Assembly (NCBI RefSeq): GCF_002836975.1
Contig: NZ_NIJK01000006.1
Location: forward strand, 45,206-109,205
DNA: 64,000 nucleotides
Reading direction: 5' to 3'
Origin: Shewanella indica
GTDB lineage: Bacteria > Pseudomonadota > Gammaproteobacteria > Enterobacterales > Shewanellaceae
Below are positions 20,292-28,893 of the stretch, piece by piece. The notes below the pieces were generated by a model. The model ran no database searches. It saw nothing but the letters and a program-made list of their open reading frames with translations, and had not been told where the DNA came from. The position numbers and the translations under genes are program-made. The first letter of the stretch is position 1; every line of letters starts with the position of its first letter.

Positions 20292-21911
20292 TTAAGGATT
20301 CAGCGGCGCCAGCACCGAGGTCGAATCAGCCGCCTTGGAGTATTGGCTCTTGAAGCGCTCAAAGGTTTGCAGCAGCGCCGGGAAATACTGAGCGGGATCG
20401 CTGCCTTGTCTGCCATAGCGACTGGCCTGAATTTTGGCGACCACGACGGCCAACTCAGGTGCCAGTTTAGGCAGTTCATCGAGTGTGACGCTATGGCCCG
20501 TGATATCACTGAGTTCCTGTAGCAATGCCTTGAATACCCGGCTCAAGTCCCCTTGCTGACAAGCCTGAGCCAACCCCGGCCTGGTTTCGCTTGTTTGAGC
20601 TTGCGCCACTGTTGCCGGAGCGGCTATCGCTTGTTGTTTGCGCGCCTTTAGCCACAACACACAGGTGGCCAGCCACAGCAACGCAAACAGAGCGGTCAAC
20701 CAAGGCCAGAAGCCGGCACTGAGGTTTGATTCTTCCTGCGGCGGGTTGATGACGGGCTGCGGCATATCGGCGGCGGGGGCTACCTGGATAGTGCGCGCCG
20801 GCAGCAGGGCGAACTCCTGCTGCTTTAAATGCGGATTCCACCAAGGCACCTTGATCTCCGGCAGGGTATAACTCCCCGGTTTGGAGGGCACTATGGCAAT
20901 GGTTTGGGTCAGTTGAGACACAAGTTGGTTGTCGCGAACGAAGGTCTTGCGCTGCGCCTTTTCCGGATAGCTCTTAAGATTGTCCGGCAAGCTCAGTTTC
21001 AGCTCCGGCAGGCTGGTTTCATCGGCATTGGATGCCAGCAGTGTCAGGTTGCGGGTAATAGGGCGACCCACTTCAAAAGTCTGCTTGTCGTCCCATTCCT
21101 CTTTGAGCATCACCAGATCCGATACCAGCCAGTCGCCGTGATATTCGGCCGGGATCGGCTTGATGCTGACCAGCATGCTGTCACTCTGGGCCTGCATGGG
21201 GCGACTTTCCTGAAAGGCGAACATGCCGCGTCTTGGGGTATCGACCAGCACATCGCCAGAGAAGTTGGCACCGGAAATCGCCAGCTCGCCGGGTTCATCG
21301 GCTATGATGCCGTAGCTGCGCTCTATCACCCGAAAACGGCGGCCGTTGACTATTTCACTGCTTTCTTTATCCTCGCCGAGCTGTTTTATCTGGGCGCCGC
21401 TGATAGAGGGGGCCGACAACACTCCACGCTGCAGCTCAACGGCCAGAAAGAGTTTTACCTTGTAGGTGAGCAGTTGGCCGACATAGGCCTCCTTGGCCGA
21501 GATACTGGTACGCAGGAACAGTTTTTTTTGCGCCTCCGGGCGGCTACCGGCCGGCATTACCTTCAATTCGATGGCATCGCTGCTGACGCCATCGATACTC
21601 AGGGCCGGAATAGTGACCTGACCTGTGGTTTTGGGGGTCAGCATCACTTGCCAACGGGTTTCCTTGCGGGCATCAAAATTGATGATTTGGGTACTGCGAC
21701 TGACGCTGGTGCGGCCGACGATAAAGTCTTTCAACAGGGCCGAGGTGTCCAGTGCCTGGGCTTCGAGTTCATCATCTGCCACCACGGACAGCATAAAGTA
21801 CTCGCTCTCGGTCACGGGATTGCGATCGACCGAGGCCTGAAGCTGTGTCAGTGCCAGTGCCTTGAGCGGCAGCAGGCACAGAAGCAATAGAGGAATAAGT
21901 CTAGTTACCAC
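20292..21911 (-). CDS. BatD family membrane protein
   Basis: 539 residues. There is a signal peptide (LIPLLLLCLLPLKALALTQ), a long periplasmic beta-rich region with the BatD pattern (VDRNPVTESEYFMLSVV near the start), and a C-terminal membrane helix at about 405-425 (FWPWLTALFALLWLATCVLW). BatD proteins belong to the moxR-VWA operons linked to envelope stress or protein assembly. The GTG start overlaps the upstream VWA/TPR gene by 7 bp. It is the last gene of the operon. Confidence 0.85.
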   Translation of the reverse strand: MVTRLIPLLLLCLLPLKALALTQLQASVDRNPVTESEYFMLSVVADDELEAQALDTSALLKDFIVGRTSVSRSTQIINFDARKETRWQVMLTPKTTGQVTIPALSIDGVSSDAIELKVMPAGSRPEAQKKLFLRTSISAKEAYVGQLLTYKVKLFLAVELQRGVLSAPSISGAQIKQLGEDKESSEIVNGRRFRVIERSYGIIADEPGELAISGANFSGDVLVDTPRRGMFAFQESRPMQAQSDSMLVSIKPIPAEYHGDWLVSDLVMLKEEWDDKQTFEVGRPITRNLTLLASNADETSLPELKLSLPDNLKSYPEKAQRKTFVRDNQLVSQLTQTIAIVPSKPGSYTLPEIKVPWWNPHLKQQEFALLPARTIQVAPAADMPQPVINPPQEESNLSAGFWPWLTALFALLWLATCVLWLKARKQQAIAAPATVAQAQTSETRPGLAQACQQGDLSRVFKALLQELSDITGHSVTLDELPKLAPELAVVVAKIQASRYGRQGSDPAQYFPALLQTFERFKSQYSKAADSTSVLAPLNP

Positions 21912-23953
21912 TGTTCATTGTCCTTGGGTGTCTCGCCGCGCTGGCGGCGTTTTTGATACTCGAGTTGCATCTTGTTGCGCAGCAAAGTGGCCGGGTCATC
22001 CACCAATGCCTTCAGCGCCCGCTCCATTTCGGGGGGCAGGGGCTCGGTGTCATCGAGTGACGAGGCGGCAACTTGTGCCTTAACCTGTTCATCACTTTGC
22101 TCATCGTTTGGCCCTTCTTGTTGCTCGGCAAGGCTCGCCGAGTTGGCTTTGTCGGCATCAGACTCTGAGCCATCCTGCTTAGCTGCACCGTTTTGACTTG
22201 CAGCTGTGCTTGACTCATTTTGCGGCTCTTGCTCTTGCGGCAAAGCAGCCTGCATCTCAGGCTCAGAGTCTGCGCCGGTGTTATCCTCGGCATTCTGCGG
22301 GTTCTGAGCGCCTTCGGCGTCCTTCTCGGCGGCATTGTCAGCAGCATTTTGCGAGTCGGCAGCGGATGGAGCGCTATTCTCTTTGTTAGCGTCTTTATCT
22401 GAGCCCTGGTCCGAGTCCTTGCTTGAGCCTTGGTCGGCTTGGCTGTTTTGACCTTGCTCTTTGTCCTGGTTTTGGCCCTGGCTGTTGTCACCCTGGGCGC
22501 TGTCCTGACTCTGATCCTTGCCGGACTGAGAACTCTGTTGTTGATCCTGCTGGCTTTGATCCTCTTGCTTATTCTGGCTCTGTTGATCTTGTTGCTGCTC
22601 TCGCTGCTTTAGCAAGGATTCCGCCAACGCCTTATTGTCAATGGCATCCTGCATATCGGGCACTTGTGTCAGGGCGTCACTGTAGCGCTTGATGGCTTCT
22701 TCATATTGGCCAAGCTGCATCAGGGCATTGCCTTGGTTGTATAAGCCTGTGGCACTGTCATCTTGCTCGAAGGCTTGCAGCGCGCCTTGATAATCGCCTG
22801 CGCGGTAGCGGGCGCTGCCTTGCCAGGCCGGGTCAACAAACTTGTCGGCGGCAGTGGCAAAATCCTCTTGCTTGAATGCCTGCATTCCCTGCTGATCTCG
22901 GGTTTGCCAAAGGTCATCCCAGCCGCTCGCCTGGCTAGGTGGGCTGACAAGCAGGCCAAGACTCAAGGGCAGCAACAGTACCGGCAGGCCGCTGCGAAAG
23001 CTTAAAAGCAGCGGCAACAACAGCAAGAATGCCAGATAGGGGCCAAGGTCGACCCAGGTATCGCCGGCAAGATCTGTTTCTGTGGCATCCGAGCTGGTGG
23101 CGAGCCACTGCACCAGCGTTTGCAGATCCTTGCCGTCGTTGCTGTAGGGCACCAAAATGCCGTTCCCGGCACTCGCCAGCTCGCTGAGCATGCCAAAGTC
23201 GGTGGCCGGCACTACCACTTCATTTCGGCTGTCCTTGAGCAGTTGCCCATCCGGCAGCCTTATCGGTGCACCCTGGGATGAACCTATCGCCAGAATGCCC
23301 AAGCGGTAGTGACTGCCCTCAATCGCCTGTTTGGCGGCATTGAGCTGACGGCTGCCGACGCCATCTGTCATCAAGATGATATCGCCCTGCAGGTGGCCGC
23401 CCTGGCTGAGCAGCTCCTTGGCTTTCTCCAGCGCCGCGGTTAAATTGGAGCCGCGCACTGGCATGATGGCCGGGCTCAGGGTTGGCAACAGATTGAGCAG
23501 GGTGTTGCGATCCCGGGTCAAGGGGCTGATGATAAAGGCATCACCCGCGTAGGCCAGCAGGGCGGTTTCCCCCTCATTGAGTTGCCCCAGCAGATCCGTG
23601 GCGCGGAACCTGGCCTGGGTCAAACGGTTGGGGGCGGCGTCTGTGGCATACATGGACAAAGACATATCCATCACCAGCACCCGTCCTGTGCTGCTGGCAA
23701 ATACCGGCAGGGGTTTCTTGTAAAGCGCCGGGCCGCTTAAGGCCAGTACTGCCACTAACCAGACCAGACCAAGCCAGGGCAGGCGGTTTCGGCGGCTTTT
23801 GCTACCTTGGGTCAACAGCAGTGGCGCCAGATGAGGCGCAATATAACGATCCCAGTCAGATTGGCCCGCTTGACGGCGACTTTGCAGCACTAACAGCAAT
23901 GCCAGCGGTACTAAGGCCCACAGCCATTCGGGACGGATAAAGTGCAAACTCAT
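21905..23953 (-). CDS. VWA and TPR domain protein (BatB/BatC fusion)
   Basis: 682 residues. Two N-terminal membrane helices and the BatB opening (IRPEWLWALVPLALLLVLQ) precede a von Willebrand A domain with the MIDAS motif DMSLSMYATD. After a further membrane helix come TPR units around GLYNQGNALMQLGQYEEAI. The tail of roughly 220 residues is made almost entirely of Gln, Ser, Asp, Asn, Glu, Ala and Lys. This joins BatB and BatC functions in one chain. The start at 23953 gives a 4-bp ATGA overlap with the preceding VWA gene. Confidence 0.88.
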   Translation of the reverse strand: MSLHFIRPEWLWALVPLALLLVLQSRRQAGQSDWDRYIAPHLAPLLLTQGSKSRRNRLPWLGLVWLVAVLALSGPALYKKPLPVFASSTGRVLVMDMSLSMYATDAAPNRLTQARFRATDLLGQLNEGETALLAYAGDAFIISPLTRDRNTLLNLLPTLSPAIMPVRGSNLTAALEKAKELLSQGGHLQGDIILMTDGVGSRQLNAAKQAIEGSHYRLGILAIGSSQGAPIRLPDGQLLKDSRNEVVVPATDFGMLSELASAGNGILVPYSNDGKDLQTLVQWLATSSDATETDLAGDTWVDLGPYLAFLLLLPLLLSFRSGLPVLLLPLSLGLLVSPPSQASGWDDLWQTRDQQGMQAFKQEDFATAADKFVDPAWQGSARYRAGDYQGALQAFEQDDSATGLYNQGNALMQLGQYEEAIKRYSDALTQVPDMQDAIDNKALAESLLKQREQQQDQQSQNKQEDQSQQDQQQSSQSGKDQSQDSAQGDNSQGQNQDKEQGQNSQADQGSSKDSDQGSDKDANKENSAPSAADSQNAADNAAEKDAEGAQNPQNAEDNTGADSEPEMQAALPQEQEPQNESSTAASQNGAAKQDGSESDADKANSASLAEQQEGPNDEQSDEQVKAQVAASSLDDTEPLPPEMERALKALVDDPATLLRNKMQLEYQKRRQRGETPKDNEQW

Positions 23954-24939
23954 GATTTCCTCCCCCAAGGCCCCGGCCAGACGCTGAGCAACAGGCTTTG
24001 CAGCTGCAATAGTACGCTCAGCGCCAGCGCCAGTCCCAGCGGCCAGTAAAACAGCTCGGATTGCGGCCGGTAACTGAGGGCGTCACGGCTGACGGGCTCC
24101 AGCTTGTCGATTTCCTGATAGATCTGCTCCAGTTCTTCGGTATTCCGGGCACGGAAATAGCGCCCCTTGGTGGCATCGCTTATCCGTTGCAGCTGGGCTT
24201 CATCCAGATCCATCGAGGGGTTGACCCGCTCACGGCCAAATAGGGTGCGACGTTCCATCACATCGGCGCCCACACCTATGGTGTAGATGGTGATGCCGCG
24301 CTTGGCGGCAATGGCGGCGGCCTGATCCGGCACTATGCTGCCGGCATTGTTGGAGCCGTCGGTCAAGAGCACCAACACCCGGTTGCTGTCTTTCACCTTA
24401 TCGAAGCGTTTTACCGCCAGGGCAATGGTATCGCCAATGGCGGTCTGTTTGCCCACCAGGCCGATTTGGGCTTCCTTGAGATACTGAGCCACAGAGCGTC
24501 TGTCCTGAGTCAGTGGCGCCTGTAGATAGGCGGCATCGGCAAACAATATCAGGCCGATACGATCGCCGGCGCGGCGCTCGATAAAGTCGCTGACCACTTT
24601 CTGGATCAGGGTGAATCTGTCTACCGCTTTGCCATCGAGCACCATGTCTTCAATCTGCATACTACCGGAGAGATCCACCGCCAGCATCAGGTCCCGCCCC
24701 TCTGTGGGCAGCTCTATGGGCTCGCCGAGCCACTGTGGCCGGGCGATCGCCAGTAATAACAGGCACCACAACAGCCAGAGACTCAAGGGCGCTCTGCGTT
24801 TGCTTTGTTGCTGCTCGCGGGCATGGGCATCGACGCCGGGCAGTTGCAGTTGACCACCGCTGTTGACGGCGGGGCGATAGGCAAGCAGCAGCGGCAGTGG
24901 AATAAGCAGCAGTAACCAGGGCCAATGGAGGGTCAGCAT
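23950..24939 (-). CDS. VWA domain membrane protein (BatA)
   Basis: 329 residues with N-terminal membrane helices, a VWA domain with MIDAS motif DLSGSMQIEDM, and a C-terminal membrane helix near LFYWPLGLALALSVLLQL. BatA-type proteins work with a MoxR ATPase and a DUF58 protein, probably as a membrane scaffold or chaperone for envelope factors. It overlaps the genes on both sides by a few bases, so translation is likely coupled. Confidence 0.88.
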   Translation of the reverse strand: MLTLHWPWLLLLIPLPLLLAYRPAVNSGGQLQLPGVDAHAREQQQSKRRAPLSLWLLWCLLLLAIARPQWLGEPIELPTEGRDLMLAVDLSGSMQIEDMVLDGKAVDRFTLIQKVVSDFIERRAGDRIGLILFADAAYLQAPLTQDRRSVAQYLKEAQIGLVGKQTAIGDTIALAVKRFDKVKDSNRVLVLLTDGSNNAGSIVPDQAAAIAAKRGITIYTIGVGADVMERRTLFGRERVNPSMDLDEAQLQRISDATKGRYFRARNTEELEQIYQEIDKLEPVSRDALSYRPQSELFYWPLGLALALSVLLQLQSLLLSVWPGPWGRKS

Positions 24940-25436
24940 CTTGGTTTACCTCCCTTGGCAAAGTGTTTCGGTGCGCACTTGAGCCAGCAAACACAAAGTG
25001 CCCGCAACTCGGCAGGGGCTGCGCTCGGTTGACCACTGTATTGATTTTCGAGCAAAGAGGCGAAGCGCCCACGCAGCTTGGCTGGCAGTGCGTTATCCAG
25101 ATACTCGGCCCAGGGTTTACCGCTGAGTCCGGCCACCTGGGCACGCTCACCATAGCTGATGGCGGTGCGTTTCAATAATGCACTCATCTTGGATAGCAGC
25201 TCCGGGTCCTGGTCCTGCAACTGCATCAGTTCAGTCATGGCGGCTTGAGCCACCGCCTTGTGAGCCTTGGCTGTCTGCAGGCGCCGATAGCCAAAGAATG
25301 CCGCGGCGCCAAGCAGTAACAAGGCCAGCAGCATCAGCAGCCAAATACCGGGAGCCGGAGGCCAAAAGGGCACCTCGGCCGGTAGTTGAATATCCTTGAG
25401 CGCACTCAGCGTCGGATTGGCTTGATTGGGATTCAT
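24933..25436 (-). CDS. DUF4381 domain membrane protein
   Basis: 167 residues with one membrane helix at about 30-52 (IWLLMLLALLLLGAAAFFGY) and a cytoplasmic helical domain containing SGKPWAEYLDNAL. DUF4381 proteins are found in Bat operons between DUF58 and BatA, as here. No enzymatic motif is seen. It overlaps both neighbours by 4-7 bp. Confidence 0.85.
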   Translation of the reverse strand: MNPNQANPTLSALKDIQLPAEVPFWPPAPGIWLLMLLALLLLGAAAFFGYRRLQTAKAHKAVAQAAMTELMQLQDQDPELLSKMSALLKRTAISYGERAQVAGLSGKPWAEYLDNALPAKLRGRFASLLENQYSGQPSAAPAELRALCVCWLKCAPKHFAKGGKPRC

Positions 25437-26377
25437 CTTAACAGTGTCAATTGTTGATTGAGGCGCCGGCCGGCATCCAGAGTGCGAACCGGGACCTTGA
25501 GTTGTTGCATCAGGGTATCAAACTGCGCCAGGTTGGCGCGCTGACGACCGAGCCAGGCATCATAACCGCTGCGATCCAGGATCAGGCTGCGGCCCGACTC
25601 CCGTACCGGCAGGGCAAACTGCCGTGGCAGCTCGAGTGTGCCTTGGCGCATGGGATCTGTTACCACAAAGGCCGCCAGCTCGCAGTGGCGTTTGAGTTCC
25701 GACAGCGCCTGCTGACATTCGCTGCCAAATCCGTTGCCGTCTGTGATTATCCAGATAAGGGAGCCGGGTTTGGCCAGTCGTGCCAGACGCTGACAGGCCT
25801 GGAGCATTAACGCCTGACCATCTTCATGGGGGCTGTCCAGCGCTTCGAGCTGCGACTTGTGTACCGCCACCAGCGCCGATATCAGTGCCAGAATCCCCTG
25901 GTTGCGTGCTCTTGGCTTAAGCTCTCTGTGGGCGCTATCGCCCACCACCAGCGCGCCGAGACGGTCGCCCTGCATGATGGCATTCCAGCCCAAGGTCGCC
26001 GCCAGATGCGCCGCCTGTACCGACTGTAATAATAGCTGGGAGCCGAAATAGAGGCTGTGCTTCATATCCACCAACAGCAGAATAGGGCGCTCACGCTCCT
26101 CGACAAACAGCTTGGTATGCGCCTTGCCGGTGCGGGCGGTGACCCGCCAATCTATGGTGCGGACATCATCGCCCTGTTGATAGTGGCGCACTTCGGCAAA
26201 TTCCATGCCGCGGCCCTTGACCAGGCTGGCTCTGTGACCGGCCATGGCCGCACGGGCTTTTCCCTGCCGGTCACCCAGAGCGCGGGCGATATTCTGGCAG
26301 GCAAGCAGCTCGGCCTCACACAGGTGGAGGCCGTCGGCAAACAGTGGCAGTGAAGAGTCTGTTGCTGCGGCTTTCAT
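25433..26377 (-). CDS. DUF58 domain protein (VWA-like)
   Basis: 314 residues. The DUF58 core is visible: GRGMEFAEVRHYQQGDDVRT, then IDWRVTARTGKAHTKLF and ERERPILLLVDMKHSL, whose last part resembles a MIDAS strand with Ser/Thr residues partly lost. It is the usual soluble partner of MoxR AAA ATPases. Its ATG overlaps the moxR stop by one base. Confidence 0.9.
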   Translation of the reverse strand: MKAAATDSSLPLFADGLHLCEAELLACQNIARALGDRQGKARAAMAGHRASLVKGRGMEFAEVRHYQQGDDVRTIDWRVTARTGKAHTKLFVEERERPILLLVDMKHSLYFGSQLLLQSVQAAHLAATLGWNAIMQGDRLGALVVGDSAHRELKPRARNQGILALISALVAVHKSQLEALDSPHEDGQALMLQACQRLARLAKPGSLIWIITDGNGFGSECQQALSELKRHCELAAFVVTDPMRQGTLELPRQFALPVRESGRSLILDRSGYDAWLGRQRANLAQFDTLMQQLKVPVRTLDAGRRLNQQLTLLR

Positions 26378-27333
26378 CAGGGAACGGCCACCTGATTGAG
26401 CACATGGTCAATCACCTGATCGCGGCTGACGCCTTCGGCCTGCGCCTGATAACTCAGCAGCAAGCGGTGGCGCAGTACATTGGGCACCACGGCTTGAATA
26501 TCTTCAGGGGAGACAAAGTCACGCTGATACAACCAGGCACGGGCGCGGGCGCAGCGCTCGATGGATTGGGTCGCCCGCGGGCTGACGCCGTATTCCAGCC
26601 ACTTGGCCAACTGGTCGCTGTAGCGCTGAGGCTGGCGGGTAGCCATCACCAAGTCGACAATATAACGCTCCAGCGGCTCGGCCAGATACAGTTCCAGCGC
26701 TTGCTCCCGGGCGAGGAATACTTCCTGCTGGCCTATGGGAGTGACTTTCTCCATGCCGTGGGTCTTGGCTTCGCTGCGGGACAAACGCAGGATCTCAAGC
26801 TCAGTGTCTGCCTCCGGGTAATCCAGGTTCAGGTGCATCAGGAAGCGATCAAGCTGGGCTTCCGGTAGCGGGTAGGTGCCCTCGTTTTCCAGCGGGTTTT
26901 GGGTTGCCATCACTAAAAACAGCGGCGGTAATTTGTAGGAGTGTTTGCCCACCGTCACCTGGCCTTCGGCCATGGCTTCCAAAAGGGCTGACTGCACCTT
27001 GGCCGGGGCGCGGTTGATTTCATCCGCCAGAATAAGGTTGTGAAATATCGGCCCGGCCTCAAATTCAAAGGTCGCGGTTTGGGCGCGATAGATGTCGGTG
27101 CCGGTCAAATCGGCCGGCAGCAGGTCCGGGGTAAACTGAATGCGATGAAAGTCGCCTTCAATGCCATCACACAGCGCTTTAACGGCCCGGGTCTTGGCCA
27201 GCCCCGGTGGTCCTTCCACTAACAGGTGGCCATCGGCTATCAGAGCGATAAGCAGGTTTTCGGTCAAAATTGGCTGACCTATGATCACTTGATCCAGATA
27301 GGTCCGCAGTGCATGAAATCGACTCAAAGGCAT
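26377..27333 (-). CDS. MoxR family AAA+ ATPase
   Basis: 318 residues. Walker A is EGPPGLAKTRAVKAL, the family's variant P-loop. Walker B is NLILADEINRAPAKVQSALLEAM, and sensor 1 is FLVMATQNPLENEGTYPLPEAQ. MoxR ATPases act as chaperones that mature or insert cofactors in complexes with VWA-domain partners, encoded just downstream. It is the first gene of the reverse-strand Bat operon and is divergent from fadI. Confidence 0.93.
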   Translation of the reverse strand: MPLSRFHALRTYLDQVIIGQPILTENLLIALIADGHLLVEGPPGLAKTRAVKALCDGIEGDFHRIQFTPDLLPADLTGTDIYRAQTATFEFEAGPIFHNLILADEINRAPAKVQSALLEAMAEGQVTVGKHSYKLPPLFLVMATQNPLENEGTYPLPEAQLDRFLMHLNLDYPEADTELEILRLSRSEAKTHGMEKVTPIGQQEVFLAREQALELYLAEPLERYIVDLVMATRQPQRYSDQLAKWLEYGVSPRATQSIERCARARAWLYQRDFVSPEDIQAVVPNVLRHRLLLSYQAQAEGVSRDQVIDHVLNQVAVP

Positions 27334-27416
27334 GATGCTACTCGTTTTATTTTAAGGCCCAACTATAGACAGCGGTTATGGTAAAGAATTCCCTGCGCCC
27401 TTGGCTAGTGTTAAAA

Positions 27417-27436
27417 AAACAAACAAGTGTTTAAAA
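27417..27436. promoter_or_regulatory. PsrA-like palindrome upstream of fadI
   Basis: The sequence CAAACAAGTGTTTA with AT-rich flanks is an imperfect palindrome. It resembles binding sites reported for the TetR-family fatty-acid regulator PsrA in gammaproteobacteria. The match is from memory and not scored. Confidence 0.4.
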
Positions 27437-27471
27437 CCGGCCAACAAGAAGTTAGAATCAGATCACACTTT

Positions 27472-27488
27472 TAATGGTCAGACCTGTT
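27472..27488. promoter_or_regulatory. FadR-like operator upstream of fadI
   Basis: The core TGGTCAGACC followed by TGTT closely matches the FadR consensus (TGGTCnGACC core). It sits about 90 bp before the fadI start and suggests repression of beta-oxidation genes that is relieved by acyl-CoA. Confidence 0.7.
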
Positions 27489-27576
27489 TAGGGCAGTACG
27501 GGTCTCTTATGGAAAAACAATAAAGCGCAGTGTCAGGGCCATTTTCGGCGTGCGCTGCTTAATAAGAGGGTGACAA

Positions 27577-28887
27577 ATGAGTGACAGACAACAGGTAACC
27601 AATGCCAGGGGCGAGCGGATTGCCATAGTGGCCGGTCTGCGTACCCCGTTTGCCAAACAGGCGACGGCGTTTCACGGCGTGTCGGCGCTGGATATGGGCA
27701 AGATGGTGGTCAATGAGCTGCTCAGTCGCAGTGAATTGGACCCCAAGCTGATTGAGCAGCTTGTCTACGGCCAGGTTGTACAGATGCCGGCAGCGCCCAA
27801 TATTGCCCGTGAAATTGTCCTGGGTACCGGCATGAATTTGCACACAGATGCCTATAGTGTTACCCGTGCCTGTGCCACCAGTTTTCAGTCCACTGTCAAT
27901 ATTGCCGAGTCGATCATGACGGGCAATATCGAAATAGGCATAGCCGGGGGCTCGGATTCCTCCTCTGTGCTGCCTATCGGGGTGTCCCGCAAGTTGGCCC
28001 ATGCCTTGGTCGATCTCAATAAGGCCCGTACCCTGGGACAGAAGTGGAACATAGTTCGCCGTCTGGGGTTTAAAGATCTCTTGCCTGTGCCGCCTGCTGT
28101 GGCCGAATATTCCACCGGCCTGTCCATGGGGCAAACCGCCGAGCAGATGGCCAAGAGCCACGGCATCAGCCGCGCCGATCAGGACGCGCTGGCCCATCGC
28201 TCTCATACCCTGGCGAGCCAGAGCTGGAATGAAGGCAAGCTCAAGGATGAAGTCATGGTGGCTCATGTGCCGCCCTACAAGAGTTTTATCGAGCGTGACA
28301 ACAATATCCGCGACAACTCGTCCCTTGAGTCTTACGCCAAACTCAGACCCGTATTCGACCGCAAGCACGGCAGTGTCACTGCCGCCAACAGTACCCCGTT
28401 GACCGATGGCGCCTCTGCGGTGATCCTGATGAGTGAAGGCCGAGCCAAGGCACTGGGTTACACCCCCATTGGCTATATCAAGAGCTATGCTTTCAGCGCC
28501 ATAGATGTTTGGGAGGACATGCTGATGGGGCCATCCTACGCCACGCCACTGGCGCTGAAACGCGCCGGTATGCAGCTCGAAGATCTGACCCTGATAGAGA
28601 TGCACGAAGCCTTTGCCGCCCAGACTTTGGCCAATATGAAGATGTTTGCCTCGAAGAAGTTTGCCGAGGAAAAACTCGGTCAGAGCCGCGCCATTGGTGA
28701 AATCGATATGATCAAGTTCAACGTGCTCGGCGGCTCGCTGGCCTATGGCCATCCGTTTGCGGCCACGGGTACCCGCTTGATAACTCAAGTGTGTAATGAA
28801 CTGAAGCGCCGCGGTGGCGGTACGGGTCTGACAACCGCCTGTGCGGCCGGTGGTCTGGGTGTGGCAATGATAGTGGAAGTGGAGTAA
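27577..28887 (+). CDS. fadI: Acetyl-CoA C-acyltransferase FadI
   Basis: 436 residues, a thiolase that performs the last step of beta-oxidation, splitting 3-ketoacyl-CoA. The acylated nucleophile is Cys99 in RACATSF. The GHP segment ([11 protein letters not shown]) and the C-terminal CAAGGLG loop with the second Cys are present. Length and sequence fit FadI, the partner of FadJ, rather than the shorter FadA. It starts after GAGGGTGACAA. fadJ begins 6 bp after its stop. Confidence 0.95.
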   Translation: MSDRQQVTNARGERIAIVAGLRTPFAKQATAFHGVSALDMGKMVVNELLSRSELDPKLIEQLVYGQVVQMPAAPNIAREIVLGTGMNLHTDAYSVTRACATSFQSTVNIAESIMTGNIEIGIAGGSDSSSVLPIGVSRKLAHALVDLNKARTLGQKWNIVRRLGFKDLLPVPPAVAEYSTGLSMGQTAEQMAKSHGISRADQDALAHRSHTLASQSWNEGKLKDEVMVAHVPPYKSFIERDNNIRDNSSLESYAKLRPVFDRKHGSVTAANSTPLTDGASAVILMSEGRAKALGYTPIGYIKSYAFSAIDVWEDMLMGPSYATPLALKRAGMQLEDLTLIEMHEAFAAQTLANMKMFASKKFAEEKLGQSRAIGEIDMIKFNVLGGSLAYGHPFAATGTRLITQVCNELKRRGGGTGLTTACAAGGLGVAMIVEVE

Positions 28888-28893
28888 TTGCAG

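Noticed and set aside
20829..21890. 353-codon forward frame opposite batD
   Set aside because: It is a shadow of batD on the other strand; batD has a signal peptide, family pattern and operon context.
27559..28788. 409-codon reverse frame opposite fadI
   Set aside because: It is antisense to a clear thiolase with catalytic residues; long antisense frames are expected at this base composition.
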